Source: Rhineura floridana (Eukaryota; Chordata; Lepidosauria; Squamata; Rhineuridae). From it: a stretch of 64,000 nucleotides of DNA. The translations under genes and the position numbers were made by a program. Shown here in pieces: positions 56,184 through 64,000 of the stretch. The stretch is from assembly GCF_030035675.1 (NCBI RefSeq), contig NC_084499.1, positions 18,994,739 to 19,058,738 on the forward strand, in the 5' to 3' direction. The notes beneath the pieces were generated by a model. It was not told where the DNA came from, did no database searches, and saw nothing but the letters and a program-made list of their open reading frames with translations. Every line of letters begins with the position of its first letter. The stretch's first letter is position 1.

Positions 56184-56668
56184 TTGTTGTTACATGCCTT
56201 CAAGTCGATTACGACTTATGGCGACCCTATGAATCTTTTCTGGATATATTAATGGGGTTTTCACAGTAAGAGGTATTCAGAGGTGGTTTACCATTGTCGT
56301 CCTCTAAGCCAGTGGTTCTCAAACGGTGCACCGCGGCACACTGGCGTGCCGCAAGAGGGCACTAGGTGTGCCGCGAATATTATGAAAGTATATTTTAAAA
56401 ATGAGAAGAAACCCATTTGTATTTAAGTTATTTTTATTCATAGTTTAAAATATATTAATGTATTTTTAATTTTGTACACGAAGTGCGCCAGAAACTTTTT
56501 ACATGTTTTACAGTGCGCCGCGAACCAAAAAAGTTTGAGAACCACTGCTCTAAGCCTACAGCACCCGGTATCCCCAAGCAGTCTCCCATCTAAGTACTAA
56601 GCAGGCCTGACTCTGCTTAGCTTCTGAGATGAGACGAGATCGCGTGTGTCAGGGCCGTATGGCCGTAG
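56184..56668 (-). repeat. 5S rRNA-derived SINE, copy 2, split by a hAT MITE
   Basis: 5S-like part at 56668-56556 and tail part at 56301-56184, separated by the element at 56310-56547. Same order as copy 1. Confidence 0.88.
56310..56547. mobile_element. hAT MITE with perfect 8-bp duplication, inside 5S SINE
   Basis: Ends CAGTGGTTCTCAAAC and GTTTGAGAACCACTG. CTCTAAGC on both sides (56302-56309 and 56548-56555). The interior is AT-rich with 'gtgccgc' motifs near both ends. No coding sequence. Confidence 0.92.
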
Positions 56669-56817
56669 CTACTCAAGAGCAGGCCCACTGAAATGAATGG
56701 ATGCGACTGACTTAGGCCCAACAATCTCAGCCGGTCTACTCTGAGTAAGACTACCAATGGATACAGCCCAAAGCCTCCCAATTTCTGGACAGCCACGGGA
56801 GGAATTCAAGCCTATAG

Positions 56818-56968
56818 AGAACAGAGGAGTGGGGAACCCTTGTCCCTCCGGATGTTGCTGAACTACAGCTCTCACCAGCCTGAGAAAACACGGCCAGTGG
56901 CCAGGGATTATGGGAGTTGTAGTTCAGCAGCATCTGGGGCCCCGAAGGGTTCCTCAACACCTGCTGCA
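56818..56968. mobile_element. MITE-P relative
   Basis: 'tgttgctgaactacagctct' facing 'gagttgtagttcagcagcat'. Confidence 0.65.
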
Positions 56969-57334
56969 CAAGCGGACACTGCAGAGGGGAAAACAAAAAT
57001 AAAGCGTCTTGAAACAGACCTCTGCCGCCGCCGTCACCCCAGGCATATTCCAAGCTGTCATTTCCTTTTTGTTACGGAGATTTCAGGAAAATCAGGCAGG
57101 CAGTATCTTACCCACCCCATTGTCCAGCGAGTAGAAAGCCCTGTCCTCATCCAGCAGCACCCTGACAGCGAGTGCAAAGGCTCTAGCCACTTATTCTGTA
57201 ATTGTATTAACATTTTTACTGTACTGTTATTTCATGCTCTTAACACACACGCACATCCATGTGTCCTGCTGTTTTGTACTGATTCAGGGTGCCCCCACCC
57301 CAAAGCTCCCGGCTACGGCTTTGCATTGAAATGA

Positions 57335-57510
57335 GATGGGGGGGGCAGAGTGCTTGCTTTGCATTCAGAAGGCCCCAGGTTCAATCCCCCAAGGGCACCT
57401 CCAGGTAGGGCTGGGAGAAGACTCCTTGCCTCAAACCCTATAGAGCTGCTGGCAGGGTAGGCAGTAGTGCGCGACGCAGACCAAAGGTCTGACTTGGCAC
57501 AAGGCAACTT
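57335..57510 (+). repeat. tRNA-Ala-derived SINE
   Basis: 'gcattcagaaggccccaggt' and 'cacctccaggtagggctggg' then 'aggtctgacttggcac'. Confidence 0.8.
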
Positions 57511-57691
57511 CCCATGGGCTGCATTCAGCTCCAAGTAAACCAACCGAAAGGAGTGGGCCTAACTTAATCATATCCATTCCTTTCAATGGGTCTACTCTGA
57601 GTAGGGCTGACAACTCTCCGTCCTCATGAGGACGTAGTAGCCAGTTGCTGACTGCACAGCAGAGTGCTGCCTTGAATAACGGCCTACAAAC

Positions 57692-57794
57692 CTGGCTTGA
57701 ATTGAATCCTAACACCGGCGTCGTTCTGGATCTTCTTGATCATCTCTCCGTTCCTTCCTATTACGATCCCCACAGCAAATCTGGGCACAGAGAC
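57692..57794 (-). CDS. FUBP3: FUBP3 exon: first half of KH3
   Basis: Encodes [20 protein letters not shown] and [14 protein letters not shown] with the GRNG loop of KH3. Acceptor CCGGCAG, donor GTTTGT, a weaker but acceptable donor; the next exon begins with the rest of the split Asp codon. 103 bp. Confidence 0.95.
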
Positions 57795-57964
57795 CTGCCG
57801 GAGAAGGGGAAAAAGGGGAGAATGGTCAGACCTGGAAAAGGCAGCACAGGGAAACACACACACACAGGATAAGCACCCCTGGTGGCTTTACCGCAAAGCC
57901 GAGCAGTGAGTTCACAGGCTTAAGAAGTGTCGCAAATCATCCTGTGCAAAGCCAGCCCTGAAAC

Positions 57965-58105
57965 TGCATCTCCAGGTAGGACTGGGACAGACGCCACCCT
58001 GCCTTCCCCAGTGTGAAAAGTCTGGAGAGCTGCTGCCAGTCAGTGTAGACAGCACTGAGCTAGATGGACCAACGTCCTGGGTCGGTTTAAGGCCGCTTCC
58101 CGTGT
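57965..58105 (+). repeat. tRNA-Ala-derived SINE body
   Basis: 'catctccaggtaggactggg', 'ccagtcagtgtagacagcac' and 'tgagctagatggacc'. Confidence 0.8.
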
Positions 58106-58524
58106 GTACACAACCCTTGTCATTCAAAACAAGGGTGACATTTCAAAAAAGACACAGTAGCTCAAACACAGAAGTGGATCAGGACAAAAAACTCCCACCA
58201 CCCTGCTCACATGTTAAGATCTTCCTCTGCAGACTCTAGCCTGGCTGCCCCCCCCATTTAAAATGACGTGGGTGGCAACGAGAAGGCGGCTCCCTCAGTG
58301 GTGCGTGTCCATGCTATGGGACACTCCAAGGGCAAGGGACCTGTACCCACACGCACACAAGTCTTAGCCAGCACAGCTAATGGCCAGGGACGGGGGCAAT
58401 TCGGAGCCTCAACATCATCTAGAGGGGCACCAGCCTTCCCACCCTGGAATAAGCTATCCTTGGGCCTCAGGTGTTAAATTGTTCTGGGCTCTCATGAGAG
58501 GAAGGGCCAGATATCTAAGAAATA

Positions 58525-58745
58525 AAATAAGCGTGGCATAGTGATTAAAGTGTCGGACTGCGACCTGGGAGACCAGGGTCTCCATCTCCGCTCAAGTCAC
58601 AAAGCTCGCTGGGTTACCGTGGGCCAATTGTTGTCTCTCAGCCTAGCCTACCTCATAGGATTGTTGTTGTGAGGATAAAAATATGAAAGGGGAGATCATG
58701 TACACCTCCTTGAGCTCCTTGGAGGTAAATGTAAGAAATACGAAC
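58525..58745 (+). repeat. SINE-2
   Basis: 'gtggcatagtgattaaagtg', 'cctgggagaccagggtctcc' and 'cctcataggattgttg'. Confidence 0.8.
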
Positions 58746-59099
58746 AACTGCAGCAACAAAAACTTTCTGCTGCCTGAGCTTTTCCTTTCCTGCACCTTTC
58801 AACAAGTTCTTTATTAAATTAGTTTTATGATGCTTTTTTGTTGCAGTTTTACTGACCAGTTATTTATTTATGAAATGTATATCTCACCCTTCCTCCCAGA
58901 AGGAGCTCAGTAAAACTGTTGCCACTTTACTGTTTTAAATTTGTGTGCTGTGAACCTTGAAGAAACCTTTTTTAAGGAGTGGATTCCTCCTCCACCGCCG
59001 CCGGAAATATAGACACATAAATGGTCCGTAGCCTGCACACATCAGAATCCAGCCCCTGCACTGCAGGACACCCTCTTTTTACAAAGCAGCAATTTAAAC

Positions 59100-59480
59100 T
59101 GAGAAGGGAGTGCCCATCTTCAAAACCTCAAGAAAGGAGACTTATAACCACCTCAATGGGACAGAGGCCAGAGTTCGAGTTCGAGTTCAAAATGTCTGAA
59201 GGGTTGTCACACAGATGCTGGACTACATCTGTTTTACTGTTGCTATGGGGGGGAGCTCCGAACCAAACAGGGGGAAACATTAGCAATGACTTCCTGATGG
59301 TGCAAGCTGTTCACAGCAGTGGAATAGACAAGTCTTGGAAAATGATACTTCCCTTTGTGGGAGGTTTTAAAGTCAAGGCTGAATGGCCACCTACTGGATG
59401 CTGCAGCAATGGTTTGTGTGCAATGGCAAGGGGTTGGGCTAGATGACCTCTGAGGTGCCCTCCAATTCTATGATTTTATG
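59100..59480 (+). mobile_element. CR1 LINE 3' end
   Basis: 'gggttgggctagatgacctc' and the terminal 'aattctatgattttatg' are the classic CR1 3' end, as in birds. Confidence 0.75.
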
Positions 59481-59888
59481 CTTTCATTTAGAAAGTTCAA
59501 GTCCCTGGCATCTCTGGTTTCAAGGATCTCGGGTAGCAGAGCTGCAAAAAAAAAAAAGGCCCTCAGCCCAAGACTCTGGAGAACCACAAAGGAGACCATC
59601 CTTTGCCAATCTGGTGCCCGCCAGATGTTTTGGTCTACAATTCCCATCAGCCCCCAGCCCATACCAGGCTGGGTAAGGCTTCAGTATGCAATCCTGGACA
59701 AAATGGATCAGTCAAGGAGCCGACTCAGCAGCTTCATGTTTGGCATTGGCTTAATTTTTCCTCCCCAAAAGGAGAAGCATCATAGCTAAAAGAATCCGCT
59801 CACTCACGTACAAGTGCAGGAAAAACGAGAAGAAAAAATAGTAATCCTCCCCCTCCTGTTTTTGCAAGTTTGTAAGGCAAGTCCACAC

Positions 59889-59993
59889 CTCTATGCTGCC
59901 TCCTCCCATTCTGGAAGTGAAGTCATTGCGTATGCCCCGAAAGTCTGCCTGGTCTTTCTCTCGGATGATTTCCAGGACCATCTCTCTTGCTTG
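59889..59993 (-). CDS. FUBP3: FUBP3 exon: end of KH2 and linker to KH3
   Basis: Encodes QAREMVLEIIREKDQADFRG and IRNDFTSRMGGGSIE: last helix of KH2, Asp/Arg linker and entry to KH3. Acceptor TTGTACAG, donor GTGTGG. 105 bp, phase 0 at both ends. Confidence 0.96.
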
Positions 59994-60401
59994 CTGTACA
60001 AATCAAGGAGGATGAAAACGTTAGCATTAGGAGTTGAACGCTGGCAGAAGCTGAACTGCAACAGGATCCCGGTTGAAGGAGTGCACTTCACCCTGGATAC
60101 CATTGCACCGAGACTCTGGCGTTAGGGAAACAATAAACGGGCATTTATCTAAGGGAAATATGTCTTTTTGATAGGAAAGATGCTAGCTCTAGCTAGCTAA
60201 AGCTGGAGATGCAAAGAGCCACGCTTGCTCTTTCATCTCTGCAAGGGAGAGTGTGGGCAGAGGGAAGGTGTGCTCCCCCCAAGATAGGACAACGAAGAAA
60301 AGGGGAGGAGCAGGAAATGATGTCACCAACACTAAGGGTTATCTGTCTAGCACCTGAAGGAAGGTCAGCTCAGACAGAGAATGCATTGGTTACGATTTTT
60401 A

Positions 60402-60432
<31 letters not shown>
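60402..60432. repeat. (TAA)n microsatellite
   Basis: About ten AAT/TAA units. Confidence 0.9.
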
Positions 60433-60534
60433 CCTGTACTTCACCAGTTGCAACGATTTGAAATTCAGCGTTAAAACAAATTATAGTCTCAGGAATAAGA
60501 GTGCGTCCTGAAAACACACACCTAACGTGTTGAA

Positions 60535-60960
60535 GGCCGGAGGAAAGAGGTGCATCTTAATCATTCCCTGAAAACTGTACAGTCAAGTTGCCAGACGCAC
60601 CTCGGGGGGGATGGAATTCCACAACTTCGGGGCCTCCACAGGGAAGGCCCTCTCCCGCCCCCCCCCTCGGAACTTCTGCGGGCGGTAGAGTGACTGAGAG
60701 GGTCTGCAGGGAAGGGGGCAGTCTCTCAGATGTTTGGGGGCTAAGTTGTTAGTGTTTAAAACTAAAACGTGAGCACCTTCAACTGGGCCCGGAAACAAAC
60801 TGGCCACCGACACAGCTGTTCTAGAACAGGGGCTGAGTGAGTTCTAAAGGCAACCCCAGCCAGTAATCTGGCCGCTGCATTTTGGATCAGCTGAAGTGTT
60901 AAGATGGCCAGAGAGGCACACTCCAGAACCTACACACAGGCATGTGTGTACAAGGGAATG
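60535..60960 (-). mobile_element. CR1/L2-group LINE fragment
   Basis: Reverse-strand relative of 12960-13540, sharing 'gggcccggaaacaaactggc' and 'ggatcagctgaag'-type blocks. Confidence 0.7.
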
Positions 60961-61064
60961 ACACTCCTATCCCTGGGCAGGCGCAGAACTTAAAAACATC
61001 TCTTTCTTCCTTGCCACCTCCGCCCCCCCTCCTCTAACCAGCTGACCAGGCAAACACAGCAAGT

Positions 61065-61255
61065 AAGATGGGCCACAGCTCAGTGACAGAGCACACAGAA
61101 AGCCAGGCTCAGTCCCCAACGGCATCTCCAGGTGAGGCTGGGAGAGTCCCCTGCCTGAAACCCGGGAGAGCCACTGCCAGTCAGAGCAGACGTTACTGAG
61201 CTGGATGGACCATTGGTCTGACTCAGTAGAAAGCAGCAGTCCTATGTTCCTAAGA
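61065..61255 (+). repeat. tRNA-Ala-derived SINE
   Basis: 'gggccacagctcagtgacag', 'catctccaggtgaggctggg' and 'actgagctggatggaccatt' with tail 'tcctatgttcct'. Confidence 0.85.
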
Positions 61256-61594
61256 AAGTTGGCTACAAACCAGGGCTCCCCTAAGTTCCACTCAGAGTAT
61301 ATCTATTGAAATCCATAAGCCATCAATCATAGTGGGTGTACTTTAAGCAGGAGTAACACAGGACGCAACCCCTCTGTCCCCAAGTTTGCAACAGGAACTT
61401 CCCCCTCATTGCTGAAAATATTACTTGGCAGTGGAATCAAAAGAGTTGCTGGAAGAACTCCGGGACGCTCCACGCCAGCAACAGCACAAATGCACCCAGC
61501 AAATTCTGGCACTCAAGCCAAGTCTGTCCGCAGGGCCATGTGCCTCCTCCAAAGAGGGGCCCTAGAAAGGGGACTGTTTCTATCTATCCTTCTA

Positions 61595-62160
61595 TCTGCA
61601 GCTTGTGCAAAATGCAGCGGCCAGATTGGTAACAGGGACCAGACGGTCTGAACATATAAAACCGATTCTGGCCCGCTTGCATTGGCTGCCTGTATGTTTC
61701 CGAGCTCAATTCAAGGTGCTGGTTTTAACCTACAAATCCTTACACAGCTTGGGACCACAATACCTGATGGAACGCCTCTCCAGATACAAACCCACCTGTA
61801 CACTACGCTCAACATCTAAGGCCCTCCTTCGGGTGCCTACTCCGAGGGAAGCTCGGAGGGTGGCAACAAGGGAGAGGGCCTTCTCAGTGGTGGCCCCCAA
61901 TTTATAGAAAGATCTGCTTGACGAGGTGCACCTGGCGCCATCACTGTTATCCTTTAGGCGCCAGGTCAAGACTTTCCTCTTCTCCCAGGCATTTTAGCAT
62001 GTGCTTTTTAAAATTGTTTTAAATTTTTTAAAGTATGTTTTAAATTGTTTTTAAAAGATGTGTTTTAAACTTGTATATTTGTTTTTAATGTTTTTAGTTA
62101 CTGTAAACCGCCCAGAGAGCTTCGGCTATGGGGCGGTATACAAATACAATAGATAAATAA
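61595..62160 (+). mobile_element. CR1/L2-group LINE: RT C-terminus to 3' tail
   Basis: Encodes LHWLPVCFRAQFKVLVLTYK and LGPQYLMERLSRYKP in a mostly open frame (to about 61910), then a TTTAAA-rich UTR ending 'gtaaaccgcccagagagctt', 'ggggcggtatacaaata' and (ATAA)n. The best-preserved LINE end in the window. Confidence 0.9.
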
Positions 62161-62224
62161 ATACATAAATGTATCCTGCTGATCTCCCTAGGATGTCAAG
62201 GCAGCACAACTTGGGTTCCCCAAT

Positions 62225-62365
62225 TTTTATTAGTCTCAAAACAACTTTAGAGAGGTTGACTCAAGGCCATCCAGTGAGCTTCATGGCCGGTGTGGGGGAG
62301 GGAATTTGAACCAGGGGCTCCCCTCTCTTAGCCTGATTGTCTTATCCACCACACCACAGGGGGGT
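62225..62365 (-). repeat. SINE-2, minus, degenerate
   Basis: Reverse head 'ggtggataagacaatcaggc' and B-box region, with 'ccagtgagcttcatggcc' body. Confidence 0.6.
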
Positions 62366-62648
62366 CTCTTTCGACTGTATTGTAATTTCAGCTTCCAATT
62401 TTTCCGCAGTGCGAGGATTTGCATGCTCTTCTGGCTTCCTTTACTTGGCCAAACTCTATTTGGATGGGTCACTAATGTAAAAGCGCGCAGGGGGAGGGCT
62501 GCTTAGCCAATAGGCTTGAGGTGCCCCCCCTTACACACACACACACACACACACGACTACAGCTCACAAAAATACTGCCAACTGTGCCATTATGCCAAAT
62601 CCTTCTAACATTCTATCAGCACGACTGCAAATCCTCTTTGATACACAC

Positions 62649-62747
62649 CTGTACTTTAAAAGCATCTCCGGTAATCCGAAGAGGTTTATCCGCTCCAGTC
62701 GGTAAAGGGCCATCTTGGATCATAATCATCTTCACGCCTGTTCGTTC
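62649..62747 (-). CDS. FUBP3: FUBP3 exon: second half of KH2
   Basis: Encodes [20 protein letters not shown] and [13 protein letters not shown]. 99 bp, phase 0, acceptor GTGCAG, donor GTGTGT. Confidence 0.96.
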
Positions 62748-63488
62748 CTGCACATGCACCATGCAGACAAGGGCAGGAGGGGGGGGAAACACCACGAAAG
62801 ATAAATGGAATGCCAAAACAGGCAGAAAGCTATGAAAATAGGAAATTTGGGGAGGGGGGCGCAGAGAGAGAAGGAATAAGAGTCCCTCCCGCAGCTTTGC
62901 TCGCTCATATATTTTTAAGTGGCTCAGTCTGGGTAGCTTTTCCTGATAGCTTTGTGAAGGCAGGCAAGTGATCGTAACATCAAAGGGGGGGGAAGCTAGC
63001 AAGGAATCCATGCGCCTCTCCAACACACACACAGACAGTTTCGCTTTGCATTAAACATGTGGTTGTGGTGCACTTGACATATTGTACTGGTCCATATATA
63101 AGCAGCCCCCCACCCCCCAAGATCTCATAAATCAACAGCTTCTCTACCTATAAGGAGTGCAATTATAGGCCACACTCACATTTTAAACAAGACAGACTTG
63201 GTGGGGAAAGTGCAGCCTACATGATGACCAATATGGCATTTGCTTTGACCCAGAAAGTCACCAACACCGTTTGCAAACAGTAGAAACTGTTGTCCAGCCT
63301 CCTGTTTCTCACAGCATCTGGCCAGGCGCCTCAATGGGGAGCCCGCAAGCAGGGCCGCAGCGCAACAGCAACACTCCCCACTTGCGACTGCCAGCAACTG
63401 AGATTCAGAGGCCACAGAGCCAGCGACCTTGGAGGCAGAAGACAGCCTTATCCTCTGTGGAATCTGTCTGAAACTGTATCCTGCCCAC

Positions 63489-63651
63489 CTGCAGCTGTTT
63501 GATGGTCTCTCCGCCTTTGCCTATGACCAGGCCCACTTTGGATGCCGGGATGAGGATCTCTTGGATCGTGCTGTTGCCATCCACGTCGTTGTGGAAGCCA
63601 GGCCCGTTCCGACAGCGGTCCACGATCTGCCCCAGTAGCCGCTTTGCTTGT
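63489..63651 (-). CDS. FUBP3: FUBP3 exon: end of KH1 and first half of KH2
   Basis: Encodes QAKRLLGQIVDRCRNGPGFH, NDVDGNSTIQEILIPASKVG and LVIGKGGETIKQLQ with the GKGG loop of KH2. Acceptor CCCAAAG, donor GTGGGC. 163 bp; the first base completes a Glu codon from the preceding exon outside the window. Confidence 0.96.
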
Positions 63652-64000
63652 CTTTGGGGAAAGGGGAGGAAAAGAGAGAGAGAGAGAAGGGGAAAATAAC
63701 CTCAAGGAAAACAGCTATTATCGCACACACACTCCCATCTGGTTGGGTCTAGGGAGGGAAACGTCACTGGAATGCAGGAAATTTTTTGAGGCAGAGGGTG
63801 TGACAGAGAGAGAGAGACAGAGAGAGACAGAAAAAGGAGAGGAAACAGAAGTGAGAAAATAACCAGCAGCCGCTAAAGCAACTGTGTTTAGGATCAGACT
63901 CCACCCTCAGATACATCCCATTTTGACCTAGGGAGGGGTCTCAAAGTATAACCTGCATCTCAAAACACTTGCTCTCACTGGGGCACCCAAAGTCCCCTGG
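63652..64000 (-). other. FUBP3 intron (partial)
   Basis: GA-rich simple sequence at about 63668-63695 and 63805-63850. No further exon is seen before the window ends. Confidence 0.6.

Larger units (their letters stand above)
34948..63651 (-). other. FUBP3: FUBP3 gene, 3' two-thirds (locus summary)
   Basis: Far upstream element-binding protein 3 is a nuclear and cytoplasmic single-stranded DNA/RNA-binding protein of the FUBP/KSRP family with four KH domains and a Tyr-rich C-terminal activation region. Twelve exons here give 410 residues plus stop. They cover the last KH1 residues, KH2 (GKGG loop), KH3 (GRNG loop), KH4 (GKGG loop), a Gly/Pro/Gln linker and two Tyr motifs (YSKAWEDYYKKQ and [12 protein letters not shown]). 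All borders have GT/AG sites and consistent phase, and there is no break. The exons encoding the N-terminus and most of KH1 lie right of the window. Introns carry many SINE, LINE and MITE insertions. Confidence 0.96.

Overview
The window looks like a squamate reptile (most likely lizard) genome segment. It is vertebrate nuclear DNA with multi-exon genes. It is loaded with interspersed repeats of the kinds expected in squamates: tRNA-derived SINEs, a Bov-B/RTE LINE end, CR1/L2-group LINE 3' ends, 5S-rRNA-derived SINEs and several short hAT-type (8-bp target duplication) elements. The species cannot be fixed from the sequence alone.

Two host genes are firmly recognised, both on the minus strand, in the FUBP3-then-PRDM12 order known from human 9q34. 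(1) FUBP3 enters from the right edge. Twelve exons between 63651 and about 34948 encode KH2, KH3, KH4, the Gln/Tyr-rich C-terminal repeats and a stop codon, and end in a 1.5-kb AU-rich 3'UTR. The N-terminus and most of KH1 lie beyond position 64000. (2) PRDM12 begins at about 3109. Only exon 1 (2612-2867, 85 codons plus one base) is present; the rest lies left of position 1. A TATA box, an inverted CCAAT box, a CRE and a broad CpG-rich area (about 1.9-7.4 kb) mark its promoter region.

The roughly 32 kb between the genes has no other recognised protein-coding gene. Its most striking content is an intronless keratin 8-like copy (11773-12642, minus). It fuses exons 1-5, still carries the intact exon-5 splice donor, runs into putative intron 5 and ends in a same-strand CR1/L2 LINE tail. 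This suggests a partly spliced keratin transcript was retroposed on a LINE 3' end. A second possible chimera joins an exon-like lysine-rich segment to a Bov-B tail at 17086-17275. The rest is MITEs, SINEs, simple repeats and several single-copy blocks that could be regulatory.

The FUBP3 introns are likewise full of repeats, including two neighbouring 5S-derived SINEs (55.6-56.7 kb), one of which is split by a hAT element with a perfect 8-bp duplication. A residue tally of the FUBP3 exons suggests the bird/mammal-type segment of about 27 residues between the KH4-proximal Gly/Pro exon and the first Gln/Tyr exon is not encoded here; the reading frame closes correctly without it.

All alignments to known proteins and RNAs are from memory, not from a search. 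Exon borders were set by matching reading frame, GT/AG sites and the remembered family sequence, and every exon length agrees with the frame.
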